Part shown: positions 1-8,520 of the stretch, one piece after another
Position numbering within the stretch: position 1 is the stretch's first letter
Layout of the letters: every line of letters starts with the position of its first letter
Source of the DNA: Ruminococcus sp.
Lineage (GTDB): Bacteria; Bacillota; Clostridia; Oscillospirales; Ruminococcaceae
DNA length: 63,873 nucleotides
Direction of reading: 5' to 3'
Assembly: GCA_020860605.1 (NCBI GenBank)
Contig: JAJBTZ010000090.1
Coordinates: 457,441 to 521,313 of the forward strand
Notes under the pieces: generated by a model
What the model was told of the DNA's origin: nothing
The model's input: only the letters and a program-made list of their open reading frames with translations
The model's database searches: none
Translations under genes and position numbers: made by a program

Positions 1-133
1 CCCTACGCAATTCAATGCCTATTTTTGCGAGAGTGAGAAGATTTTTTTGAATTTCAGGTTAACTGCACCCACGATTGCGAAAAAAGGCTAAAAAAATCCT
101 ATCAAAATAGCAGGAATATTTATAATTTTATTA

Positions 134-162
134 TTGTAAACGGGCTCAATTTGCTATATAAT
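134..162 (+). promoter_or_regulatory. Sigma-A promoter of the pot operon
   Basis: TTGTAA at 134-139 and a perfect TATAAT at 157-162 are separated by 17 bp, about 70 bp before the first gene. The upstream 130 bases are AT-rich and hold no coding sequence or clear structure that I can see. Confidence 0.7.
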
Positions 163-230
163 AAAAGGTGGCATTATGGGGTATCATGCTGCCGAAAAAA
201 TTGTTTAAAACAAGGAGACAAAGATTGTAA

Positions 231-1274
231 TTGAAAAATACTATCATCAGCATACGAAATGCTGTTGTCGAGTATGACGGGATTCAGGTGCTCAAGAGCA
301 TCAACCTCGACATAGTGGACAAGCAATTCGTAACACTCTTGGGTCCGTCGGGATGTGGAAAGACCACAACGCTTCGGATCATCGGTGGCTTTGCCGAAAT
401 GGCAAGCGGTGAGCTATTTTTTAACGGCGTGAAGATTAACAACCTCCCACCCCACAAGCGTGAGGTCAACACTGTCTTCCAAAAGTACGCGCTTTTCCCC
501 CATTTGAATATCTACGACAATATTGCTTTCGGTCTCAGGATTCAGAAGCTTCCTGAGAAAGAAATCGCAACCCGTGTCGGAGAGATGCTTGAGCTTGTGA
601 ACATGCAAGGCTTTGAGAAACGCTCGGTTAATTCTCTTTCCGGCGGACAGCAGCAAAGAATTGCAATTGCCAGAGCTCTCGTCAATCGCCCGAAGGTTTT
701 ACTTCTTGACGAACCGTTGGGCGCATTGGATCTTAAGCTCCGAAAGGAAATGCAGATAGAGCTTAAGAGAATGCAGCGAGAACTTGAGATTACGTTTATC
801 TATGTCACACACGATCAGGAAGAAGCCCTGACGATGTCTGACACGGTTGTAGTCATGAGAGACGGCTGTATTCAGCAGATAGGCACACCGCAGGACATCT
901 ACAACGAGCCTGCAAACGCCTTTGTTGCCGACTTTATCGGCGAGTCAAACATTATAGACGGAATAATGAGACGCGACTTCTTGGTCGAGTTTGCCGGAAA
1001 AGAATTCTCCTGTGTTGATCAGGGATTTGGGCCAGATGAGCTTGTTGACGTTGTCATAAGACCAGAGGATATCAAGGTCGTGCCTCAGTATCAAGGAGCT
1101 ATCGTCGGAGTAGTTGAAAGCTGCATTTTCAAAGGCGTTCACTACGAAATCGGCGTTGATGCTCTCGGCTACAAATGGAAAATACACTCCACTCAGAGCG
1201 AGGAGGCAGGAGCGATTATCGGCATGAATGTAACGCCTATGGACATACATATCATGCACAAGTCGGAGGCGTGA
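231..1274 (+). CDS. potA: Spermidine/putrescine ABC transporter ATP-binding protein PotA
   Basis: This is the cytoplasmic ATPase that powers polyamine uptake by the PotBC permease. Walker A (GPSGCGKTT) is at residues 38-46, the ABC signature LSGGQQQR at 136-143, Walker B (VLLLDEP) near 156-162, and the H-loop sits in [14 protein letters not shown]-like C-terminal domain follows at about 280-340. The length (347 aa) is normal for PotA. The start is TTG, since TAA lies directly upstream; AAGGAG at 212-217 is 13 bases away, a slightly long spacing. The gene is first of four; potB starts 5 bp after its stop and uses a GGAGG inside the potA end. Assignment to polyamines rather than another CUT1-type substrate rests on the complete potABCD set. 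Confidence 0.93.
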   Translation: MKNTIISIRNAVVEYDGIQVLKSINLDIVDKQFVTLLGPSGCGKTTTLRIIGGFAEMASGELFFNGVKINNLPPHKREVNTVFQKYALFPHLNIYDNIAFGLRIQKLPEKEIATRVGEMLELVNMQGFEKRSVNSLSGGQQQRIAIARALVNRPKVLLLDEPLGALDLKLRKEMQIELKRMQRELEITFIYVTHDQEEALTMSDTVVVMRDGCIQQIGTPQDIYNEPANAFVADFIGESNIIDGIMRRDFLVEFAGKEFSCVDQGFGPDELVDVVIRPEDIKVVPQYQGAIVGVVESCIFKGVHYEIGVDALGYKWKIHSTQSEEAGAIIGMNVTPMDIHIMHKSEA

Positions 1275-1278
1275 ACCG

Positions 1279-2088
1279 ATGAAGGTATCAAAGGTTTTCG
1301 CTGTCCCATACGCCGTATGGGTTCTGATTTTTACGATAATTCCTTTAGGACTTGTAATCGGATTCGCTCTTACCGATTCTGACGGAAATTTCACTCTCCA
1401 AAACCTGTTCGACATGTCAGACTATATGGCGGTACTCTTCCGCTCAATACTGTTTGCAATCATCGCAACGGTTATCTGCCTTGTTCTGGCTTTTCCCGCA
1501 GCATATATCATCTCGCGTGCAAAGTCGTTCATCCAGTCCTCGCTTATAGTTTTAATAATGGTCCCTATGTGGACAAACTTCATCTTAAGAACCTACGCCT
1601 GGATGACCCTTTTGGAATCCAACGGCCTTATAAACAAGTTTTTGGGGCTTTTTGGAATTGGGCCGCTCAATCTTATCAACACTGGCGGTGCTGTTATACT
1701 CGGTATGGTGTATAACTATCTTCCGTTTATGATTTTACCGCTCTACTCTGTTATGGTGAAGATTGATCCAAGTGTTATCGAAGCTGCAAAAGACCTTGGA
1801 GCCAACAACTTCAATCTCGTGAGAAGGGTTATTCTTCCCCTCTCTATGCCTGGAATCAACTCCGGCATTATTGCAGTTTTCATTCCGAGTGTTTCGACCT
1901 TCGTCATTTCAAGAATGCTCGGTGGCGGAACAAGCGACCTTATCGGTGATATTATCGAATCGCAGTTCCTTGGCACCTCATATAACCCACACTTGGGCTC
2001 TGCGATGGCACTGGTTCTTATGGTTGTCGTAATATTCCTGATGAGCTTGTTCAACCAGTTCGGCTCGGAAGAGGAGGTTATGCTATGA
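1279..2088 (+). CDS. potB: Spermidine/putrescine ABC transporter permease PotB
   Basis: This inner permease subunit has about six membrane helices; the first is VFAVPYAVWVLIFTIIPLGL near residues 6-25. The EAA loop that contacts PotA is visible in the stretch IEAAKDLGANNFNLVRRVIL at about residues 167-186. The length (269 aa) fits the family. It pairs with PotC to form the channel through which polyamines pass from PotD. The stop overlaps the start of potC (ATGA), so the two are likely translationally coupled. Confidence 0.92.
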   Translation: MKVSKVFAVPYAVWVLIFTIIPLGLVIGFALTDSDGNFTLQNLFDMSDYMAVLFRSILFAIIATVICLVLAFPAAYIISRAKSFIQSSLIVLIMVPMWTNFILRTYAWMTLLESNGLINKFLGLFGIGPLNLINTGGAVILGMVYNYLPFMILPLYSVMVKIDPSVIEAAKDLGANNFNLVRRVILPLSMPGINSGIIAVFIPSVSTFVISRMLGGGTSDLIGDIIESQFLGTSYNPHLGSAMALVLMVVVIFLMSLFNQFGSEEEVML

Positions 2089-2915
2089 AAAAGCTGTCCT
2101 CCAAAATCTACATGTACGCATTGTATCTGTTCTTATATCTTCCGATTATCGTTCTGATTGTATTCTCATTCAATGTTTCGAAGTCACGTTCCAACTGGAC
2201 AGGCTTCACTCTTGACTGGTACGTCAAGCTGTTCCACAACGAGACGATACTCACATCTTTAAGGAACACTGTTATAGTTGCCCTGGCAGCTTCGATCTTT
2301 GCAACAATCTTAGGCACCACCGCTGCTCTCGGCATAAACAGCATGAAAAAGCACTCCAAAACAGTTTTCATGAACCTGACATATATACCCGTTGTCAGCC
2401 CTGAGATCATTATGGGTGTTTCGCTCATGCTTCTTTTCCAGATTTTCAGAACCTCTTTTGGCTTCCAGTTTGGATTTGCATCACTAATACTGTCACACAT
2501 CTCGTTTGACGTTCCGTATGTCATATACAGCGTTCTTCCGAAGCTGAGAGGAATGAACCCGAGCCTTGTGGAAGCAGCTCAGGACCTTGGTTGCAACCAG
2601 AGACAGGCGTTCTTCAAGGTCGTTATTCCTGAGATTATGCCCGGCATTTTCACGGGATTTCTCATGAGTGTGACCTACTCGATCGACGACTTCGTTGTAA
2701 GCTACTTCACCTCCGGCACGAACGTGCAGACGCTGTCAATCACAATCGAGTCGATGACGAGACTGAAGGTGTCGCCTGAAATCAATGCTCTGTCTGCGAT
2801 TATCTTCCTGGTCATCTGTGCTATTCTCATAACGAAAAACATCCTCGATAACCGCAAAATGAGACGCGAACAGGAGCAGTTCCGTGCTGCTCAGAGGAAG
2901 GAGAGCCTGGTATGA
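2085..2915 (+). CDS. potC: Spermidine/putrescine ABC transporter permease PotC
   Basis: This is the second permease subunit (276 aa, about six membrane helices). The EAA loop is VEAAQDLGCNQRQAFFKVVI, followed by PEIMPGIFTGFLMSVTYSID, which is characteristic of PotC-like proteins. Its start overlaps potB by 4 bp and its stop overlaps potD by 4 bp, so potB, potC and potD form one coupled translation unit. The highly charged C-terminus (NRKMRREQEQFRAAQRKE) is cytoplasmic. Confidence 0.92.
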   Translation: MKKLSSKIYMYALYLFLYLPIIVLIVFSFNVSKSRSNWTGFTLDWYVKLFHNETILTSLRNTVIVALAASIFATILGTTAALGINSMKKHSKTVFMNLTYIPVVSPEIIMGVSLMLLFQIFRTSFGFQFGFASLILSHISFDVPYVIYSVLPKLRGMNPSLVEAAQDLGCNQRQAFFKVVIPEIMPGIFTGFLMSVTYSIDDFVVSYFTSGTNVQTLSITIESMTRLKVSPEINALSAIIFLVICAILITKNILDNRKMRREQEQFRAAQRKESLV

Positions 2916-4144
2916 GAAAACTTTTAGCTACTCTTCTGGCCTTTCTTGTCCTTGTACTTTCGCTTTGCGGATGCTCCGGCAACGCATATGGCTCATACAA
3001 TGAGCTTGACGAGGAGCTTCTCTCCGACTACGACTACACCCGCTTCATGGGACAGGGTATTATTCTGAATGTAGCCAACTGGGGCGAGTATATGTGCCTT
3101 AACGAAGCGGACATGTTAGACGTCAACGAAGCCTTCGAGGCTCTCACTGGCATTGAGGTCAACTATACGACTTTCGCCAGCAACGAGACTCTCTATTCGA
3201 AGATTCAGTCTGGAAGCGCTGAGTATGACATCATCATTCCGAGCGACTACATGATTTCGAAGATGATTGATGAGGGGCTTGTTCAGAAGCTTGACTTCGA
3301 CAATATCCCGAATATAAAGAATATCATGGACACGTTCCTCTATCCCGAATACGACCCGACGAACGAATACTCGGTTCCCTATCTTTGGGGAATGGTTGTT
3401 ATCATCTACAACACAACTATGGTCGATGAGGAGATAACATCCTGGGCTTCTCTCTGGGACGAGACTTATGCTGGGAATATCCTGATGTTCAATAACCCTC
3501 GTGACGCCTTCGGAATTGCCCTCACATACTTAGGTTATTCTCAGAACACTGAGGACGAGCTTGAGCTTCAGGAGGCTGCTCTTCTTCTCAAAGAGCAGAA
3601 GTCCATTGTTCAGGCGTATGTTATGGACGAGATTTTTGACAAGATGGAAGGCGGTTCCGCAGCGATTGCTCCATACTATGCTGGCGATGCTGTAACCATG
3701 ATGGCTGAGAACGAGGACCTCACCTACTGTATTCCTGTTGAGGGAACCAATCAGTTCGTTGACGCTATCTGTATTCCGACTACTGCTCAGAACAAGGAAG
3801 CAGCTGAGATGTATATAAACTTCCTCTGCGAAGCTGAGGTTGCCCTTGCAAACTGCGAATACACTGGCTATTCAACTCCGAATCAGGCAGCGTATGAGCT
3901 TTTAGACGAGGAAACGAAGAACAATCCTTTGCAATACCCATCGGAAGAATATCTCAACGAGCACACGGAGGTATTCGTCAATCTCTCAGACGAGACAAAC
4001 GAACTGATGCAGACGCTCTGGAATCAGCTCAAGATTGACGGAACAAACCCCTGGCTCGTACCCATTTTCCTTATTGCTATGCTGGCAGCGACTGTTTTCG
4101 TTAATGTCAGACGAGCAAGAAAAAAGCACTCCGATCATCTGTAG
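2912..4144 (+). CDS. potD: Spermidine/putrescine-binding lipoprotein PotD with an extra C-terminal membrane helix
   Basis: This is the extracellular substrate-binding component of the polyamine transporter. The N-terminus is a lipoprotein signal with the lipobox LCGC at about residues 18-21. The mature domain begins with ILNVANWGEYMCLNEADMLD, a typical PotD/PotF opening, followed by YSVPYLWGMVVIIYNTTMVD. Unusually, after the binding domain a hydrophobic helix (WLVPIFLIAMLAATVFVNV, about residues 377-396) and a basic tail (RRARKKHSDHL) follow. The protein could therefore be tethered at both ends. The 410-residue length exceeds that of ordinary PotD (about 350) for this reason. It is the last gene of potABCD. 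Confidence 0.9.
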   Translation: MRKLLATLLAFLVLVLSLCGCSGNAYGSYNELDEELLSDYDYTRFMGQGIILNVANWGEYMCLNEADMLDVNEAFEALTGIEVNYTTFASNETLYSKIQSGSAEYDIIIPSDYMISKMIDEGLVQKLDFDNIPNIKNIMDTFLYPEYDPTNEYSVPYLWGMVVIIYNTTMVDEEITSWASLWDETYAGNILMFNNPRDAFGIALTYLGYSQNTEDELELQEAALLLKEQKSIVQAYVMDEIFDKMEGGSAAIAPYYAGDAVTMMAENEDLTYCIPVEGTNQFVDAICIPTTAQNKEAAEMYINFLCEAEVALANCEYTGYSTPNQAAYELLDEETKNNPLQYPSEEYLNEHTEVFVNLSDETNELMQTLWNQLKIDGTNPWLVPIFLIAMLAATVFVNVRRARKKHSDHL

Positions 4145-4172
4145 ATTAAATCTGCAGATAGCATCTGTAGAT
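4137..4172. repeat. Three tandem 10-bp palindromes at exact 13-bp period
   Basis: ATCTGTAGAT (4137-4146), ATCTGCAGAT (4150-4159) and ATCTGTAGAT (4163-4172) are each self-complementary and spaced by exactly 13 bp. The potD stop codon lies in the first copy. Copies 2 and 3 can form a 13-bp hairpin, but no T-run follows, so this is not a normal intrinsic terminator. Confidence 0.8.
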
Positions 4173-4234
4173 TTAGAATAAAGCAATACCATTATACTAC
4201 TGTTATTCAAAATACAATATGGAGGCATGATTCA

Positions 4235-5386
4235 ATGACAATGTTAAAAAAGACCTCGCAGATCTTCAACCCTGAGCTGAGTGTAGCTCCACTCGGAATT
4301 ATCGCAATGGACAACGCCAAAGAGCTTGGGGACAAGATCAACAACTATCTCGTGACATGGGCAAGGCAGTCTGGACGCGATATTGACACGTTCCTTATCC
4401 CAGCAAGCTGCCCGAGATTCCAGTCTGGTGACGCCAAGGGCTTCATCTACGAGACAGTCAGAGGCTACGACCTTTTCTTCGTTTGCGATGTTGGAAACTA
4501 CTCCTGCACATACCCCTACTTCGGATATGAAAATCGCAAATCTCCCGACGACCATTTTCAGGACTTAAAACGATTGATTCAGGCTGCAGGAGGAAAGGCA
4601 CACAGAGTCAACGTTATCATGCCCCTTCTCTATGGTGGCAGACAGCACAGACGTAACGGCAGAGAGTCTTTGGACGCTGCATGTATGCTTCAGGAGCTCC
4701 AGAATATCGGAGTTGAGAATGTTCTCACGTTCGACGCTCACGACCCAAGAGTCATGAATGCTGTTCCACTGATGGGATTTGACAATATTGTCCCCTCCTA
4801 TCAGGCTCTCAAGGCTTTATTCAAGGCATTCCCTGACCTGATTATTGACAAGGAGCATTTCATGATTGTATCACCTGACGAAGGCGGAATGAATCGAAAC
4901 ATGCACTATTCTTCTGAGCTTCAGGTTACACTCGGAATGTTCTACAAGCGTAGAGACGTCAGTCAGGTTGTCGACGGCGTCAACAAGATCGAGGCTCATG
5001 AGTATCTCGGAAATGACGTTACTGGCATGGACATCTTCATTGCGGATGATATCATTTCCTCAGGCAAGTCGATGATCGAGGTCGCATATGATCTTAAGAA
5101 GAGGAACGCAAAGAGAATCTTCACCTATGCCACCTACTGCATCTTCACAAAGGGATATGACGAGATGGACAAGGCTTACGCTGACGGTATCATCGATGGA
5201 GTTTTCGGAACCAACCTGACTTATGCTCCCGAAGAGCTTCTCAAGAAAGAATGGTATCACGTCGTTGACTGCTCGAAGTATGTTTCTTACTTCATCACTG
5301 CTCTCAACCATGATATGTCTGTAAGCTCGATTATCGATCCCCACGAGAAGATCCAGACGCTTCTCAAGGAGCATAGAGGAAAGTAA
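4235..5386 (+). CDS. prs: Ribose-phosphate pyrophosphokinase (PRPP synthetase), long variant
   Basis: The enzyme makes PRPP from ribose 5-phosphate and ATP for nucleotide, histidine and tryptophan synthesis. The tandem phosphoribosyltransferase fold is recognisable: YGGRQHRRNGRESLDAACML in the first half, the flexible-loop stretch FYKRRDVSQ in the second, and the ribose-phosphate loop in the form IFIADDIISSGKSM (the classical enzyme has VDDxxDTGGT). At 383 aa it is about 65 residues longer than classical Prs and divergent at the PRPP loop, matching a long form seen in Clostridia. A GGAGG lies 8 bases before the ATG. It follows potD after 90 bp. A non-canonical substrate is possible, but Prs is the best call. 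Confidence 0.82.
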   Translation: MTMLKKTSQIFNPELSVAPLGIIAMDNAKELGDKINNYLVTWARQSGRDIDTFLIPASCPRFQSGDAKGFIYETVRGYDLFFVCDVGNYSCTYPYFGYENRKSPDDHFQDLKRLIQAAGGKAHRVNVIMPLLYGGRQHRRNGRESLDAACMLQELQNIGVENVLTFDAHDPRVMNAVPLMGFDNIVPSYQALKALFKAFPDLIIDKEHFMIVSPDEGGMNRNMHYSSELQVTLGMFYKRRDVSQVVDGVNKIEAHEYLGNDVTGMDIFIADDIISSGKSMIEVAYDLKKRNAKRIFTYATYCIFTKGYDEMDKAYADGIIDGVFGTNLTYAPEELLKKEWYHVVDCSKYVSYFITALNHDMSVSSIIDPHEKIQTLLKEHRGK

Positions 5387-5428
5387 TTCAGAATAAAGTA
5401 TCTTGAATATATCAGAAAGGAGACCCCA

Positions 5429-5932
5429 ATGCTTAAAGAATTCAATATAGGTGAGCTCACTTTCAACCCGTTTGAGAGAATTGGCAACGACTGGTGCCTC
5501 ATCTCAGCTGGGACTGAAGGAGATTTCAACACGATGACCGCCTCATGGGGCGGAGTTGGAGTCCTCTGGGGCAAGGAAGTTGCGACCTGCTACATCAGAC
5601 CTCAGAGGTACACGAAGAAGTTTGTTGACGGAAGCGACTACTTCACCCTCACGTTCTTCCCTGACGGCTACAAGAAGGCTCTCGGGCTCTGCGGAAGAGT
5701 TTCAGGAAGAGACCACAACAAGCCGAAAGAAGCAGGGCTCACTCCCCTCTTCACCGATGGAACGGTCACTTTTGAGGAGGCAAACCTCGTTCTGGTATGC
5801 AGAAAGCTCTATGCTCAGGAGATGACTGAAGACTCATTTGTCGACAAGGAAGTCCTCAGACGCAACTATCCTGAGATGGATCTTCACACGATGTATATCG
5901 GAGAGATAGTCAAGGCCTATAAGGCAGACTGA
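5429..5932 (+). CDS. Flavin reductase family protein
   Basis: This is a 167-aa FMN-binding split-barrel protein. MTASWGGVGVLWGKEVATCY followed by IRPQRYTKKFVD is the usual flavin-binding segment, and GLCGRVSGRDHNKPKEAGLT the second conserved block of the flavin reductase-like family. Such proteins bind FMN and can reduce flavin or act as ferric/oxygen reductases; the substrate is unknown. AAAGGAG is 8 bp before the ATG. The gene follows prs by 42 bp and precedes a hairpin that overlaps the next gene's ribosome-binding site. Confidence 0.82.
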   Translation: MLKEFNIGELTFNPFERIGNDWCLISAGTEGDFNTMTASWGGVGVLWGKEVATCYIRPQRYTKKFVDGSDYFTLTFFPDGYKKALGLCGRVSGRDHNKPKEAGLTPLFTDGTVTFEEANLVLVCRKLYAQEMTEDSFVDKEVLRRNYPEMDLHTMYIGEIVKAYKAD

Positions 5933-5951
5933 AAAACATTCTAAAACAAGG

Positions 5952-5998
5952 CTCCCTTTCATAAACTCATCTTAGGACGAGTTTCGGAAGGGAGTTTT
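5952..5998 (+). terminator. Hairpin with T-run that contains the ribosome-binding site of the next gene
   Basis: CTCCCTT (5952-5958) pairs with AAGGGAG (5988-5994) and an inner stem AAACTC (5963-5968) pairs with GAGTTT (5979-5984); TTTT follows at 5995-5998. AAGGGAG is also the Shine-Dalgarno of the P-type ATPase, 7 bp before its ATG at 6002. The element can thus terminate the flavin reductase transcript and hide the ATPase start in read-through RNA. Confidence 0.7.
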
Positions 5999-6001
5999 AT
6001 C

Positions 6002-8482
6002 ATGCAGGAAAATAATTTTGGCGGGCTGAGCGAACAGGATGCTGAAAAGAAGCTCAAAGAATTTGGCCACAACCGCCTTAAATCAAAGAACAAGAAGAAT
6101 CCTGTCGGGATATTTCTGTCGCAGTTCAAGGATATTATGGTGATTGTGCTCCTCTCGGCCACTGTGATTTCTGTCGCCATGGGAGAGATTTATGATGCTG
6201 TGACGATTATTCTGATTGTGCTTATGGATGCTATTCTCGGGTTTATTCAGGAATACAGGACAGAAAGGACGATGGAGGCTCTTGAGAAGCTGACGGCTCC
6301 AACTGCAAGAGTGATCCGGGATGGGAGCGAAAGGGTGATTGACGCTTCGCTCATTGTTCCTGAGGATGTAATTCTAATTGAATCGGGTGATCAGGTCCCT
6401 TGTGACGGGAGAATCCTTCGCTCAAACGGGCTTTGGTGCAACGAATCGATCCTCACCGGCGAATCAGAGGCGGTAAGAAAAGGTAGTCAGGATAATTCGG
6501 TTTACATGGGGAGCTCGGTCACGAGGGGAAACGCAGTTATACTATGTGAGCAGACGGGAATGAACACGAAGATGGGACAGGTTTCTTCGCTCATAGATGA
6601 GGCTGGTTCCGAGGAGACGCCTCTTCAGAGGAAATTAGGGTCGCTTGGGAAGACGCTATGCTTACTCTGTGCTGCTGTCTGCGTTCTGGTTGTGATTGCT
6701 GGAATACTCAGAGGCGAGCCGATTTTTGACATGCTGATGACTGGAATCACTATTGCAATTGCAGCAATTCCAGAAGGTCTTCCGGCAACGGTGACGATCG
6801 CCCTTGCTCTGTCTGTCAGGAGAATGATGAAGAGGAACGCTCTTGTGAGGAGGCTTCATTCGGTCGAGACTTTAAGCTGCGCCAATGTCGTCTGCACCGA
6901 CAAGACTGGAACTCTTACCGAAAACAAAATGAGTGTCACGAAGATAAGAACAGCTGACAAGGAGTTTAGCCTTACAGGCGATTTGATCACAGATAAATGT
7001 CTCGATGAACTTCTCAGGTGTGCTGTTCTCTGCAATAATGCCAGTGGCGACATTGGCGACCCGACTGAAGTCGCTCTTTTAGCTGTTGCTAAGAGATTTG
7101 ATTTCAGTGAAAGTGGTTACACAAGGCTCTCGGAGATACCTTTTGACAGCGAAACGAAAAGAATGAGCGTTACTGTTTCGGGAAATCGTGGCGTGAAAAC
7201 GTATTCCAAAGGCGCGCCTGATGTGGTGCTGAAAACCTGCAGGATGATTTATACTGAATCAGGTGTTGAGGCTATGACAAGTGAACGAAGGCGGGAGCTC
7301 TACCAGATAGTTGATGACTATGCTGCTGGTGCACTACGTGTAATGGCGTTTGCCTTTACGGATGAGAAAACGGGTTGCGAAGTCTTCTTAGGACTCATGG
7401 GGATGTTAGATGCTCCGAGATCGGAGGCAAAGGAGGCGGTCAAGGAGCTTAGAAAAGCTGGAATCAGGACGGTTATGATCACTGGCGACCACAGGCTGAC
7501 TGCCGAGGCGGTTGCGAAAGAGGTTGGAATTCTCAGGCGTGGGGATATGGTCATCTCGAAAGACGAGATCGACAGAATGAGCGACAAAGAGCTCGACAGG
7601 ATTATTTCGAAGGCTGCGGTTTTTGCGAGAGTCGATCCGAGTGACAAGCTTAGGATCGTCCAGTCGCTCAAGAGGAAGGGCAACATCGTCGCCATGACGG
7701 GTGACGGTGTCAACGACGCTCCTGCTGTGAAGGAGGCTGACATCGGGATTGCAATCGGGCAGAACGGCTCTGAGGCCTGCAAGCAGGCAGCTGACATGAT
7801 TCTCCTTAATGACAACCTCTCGACAATCTGCGAAGCGGTCAGGCAGGGCAGGACGGTCTATATGAATATCAGGAAATTCGTCAGGTATCTCATCTCCTGC
7901 AATATCGGAGAGGTAATGGTAATGTTTCTGTCGATAGTTCTTGGGATGCCGGTGGTACTGCTTCCGACGCAGATTCTGCTTGTGAACCTTGTGACCGACG
8001 GGCTCCCTGCAATGGCGCTGAGCCTTGAAAAGAGCGAGAGCGATATTCTTCGAATGAAGCCTTCGGAGTTCTCAGGAAGCTTTTTCAGCGGAGGGCTGCT
8101 GGGAAAGATTTCGGTCAGAGGAATTCTTATAGGGCTTTGCACTCTTGGGTGCTTTGCTTATTCGCTGAAGCTTGGATGTACTCTTGAAACCGCAAGAACC
8201 TGCGCTCTGGTGACGCTGATCGCGAGCCAGCTGATACATGTTTTCGAGTGCAGGAGCGAGCATAAGTCAGTATTCAGAATGAATCCGTTCGAAAATCCGG
8301 CTCTCATACTGGCAGTGCTGGTTTCCGGCGGAGTGACTGCACTCTGCATTTACCTGCCGTTTTTGTCGGTTGCTATGGAGACGACGCCACTCATACTGCC
8401 GGAGATGGCCTGGTCGCTGATGTTTGCAGCTGCTGTGCCGATAGCTTCAGGGCTGCTGGGGCTCATAGCTAATCGGGAATAA
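6002..8482 (+). CDS. Calcium-translocating type P-type ATPase (class II)
   Basis: This membrane pump (826 aa) uses ATP to export a divalent cation, most likely Ca2+. A cation-ATPase N-terminal domain (GLSEQDAEKKLKEFGHNRLK) is followed by two membrane helices and the actuator loop with LTGESEAV. Next come the PEGLP helix, the phosphorylation motif DKTGTLT with catalytic Asp at about residue 300, KGAPD in the nucleotide domain, MTGDGVNDAPA in the hinge, and a C-terminal block of about six helices with LVTDGLPAMALS. PEGLP and the last motif are typical of SERCA/PMCA-like bacterial pumps. The ribosome-binding site lies in a hairpin stem, suggesting control of translation. Confidence 0.88.
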   Translation: MQENNFGGLSEQDAEKKLKEFGHNRLKSKNKKNPVGIFLSQFKDIMVIVLLSATVISVAMGEIYDAVTIILIVLMDAILGFIQEYRTERTMEALEKLTAPTARVIRDGSERVIDASLIVPEDVILIESGDQVPCDGRILRSNGLWCNESILTGESEAVRKGSQDNSVYMGSSVTRGNAVILCEQTGMNTKMGQVSSLIDEAGSEETPLQRKLGSLGKTLCLLCAAVCVLVVIAGILRGEPIFDMLMTGITIAIAAIPEGLPATVTIALALSVRRMMKRNALVRRLHSVETLSCANVVCTDKTGTLTENKMSVTKIRTADKEFSLTGDLITDKCLDELLRCAVLCNNASGDIGDPTEVALLAVAKRFDFSESGYTRLSEIPFDSETKRMSVTVSGNRGVKTYSKGAPDVVLKTCRMIYTESGVEAMTSERRRELYQIVDDYAAGALRVMAFAFTDEKTGCEVFLGLMGMLDAPRSEAKEAVKELRKAGIRTVMITGDHRLTAEAVAKEVGILRRGDMVISKDEIDRMSDKELDRIISKAAVFARVDPSDKLRIVQSLKRKGNIVAMTGDGVNDAPAVKEADIGIAIGQNGSEACKQAADMILLNDNLSTICEAVRQGRTVYMNIRKFVRYLISCNIGEVMVMFLSIVLGMPVVLLPTQILLVNLVTDGLPAMALSLEKSESDILRMKPSEFSGSFFSGGLLGKISVRGILIGLCTLGCFAYSLKLGCTLETARTCALVTLIASQLIHVFECRSEHKSVFRMNPFENPALILAVLVSGGVTALCIYLPFLSVAMETTPLILPEMAWSLMFAAAVPIASGLLGLIANRE

Positions 8483-8487
8483 CTAAT

Positions 8488-8516
8488 AAACCGCTTCCCT
8501 TCCCGGAAAGCGGTTT
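8488..8516. terminator. Bidirectional terminator between convergent genes
   Basis: AAACCGCTT (8488-8496) pairs with AAGCGGTTT (8508-8516), with T-rich sequence on both strands. It separates the P-type ATPase from the convergent FAD dehydrogenase. Confidence 0.85.
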
Positions 8517-8520
8517 TATG

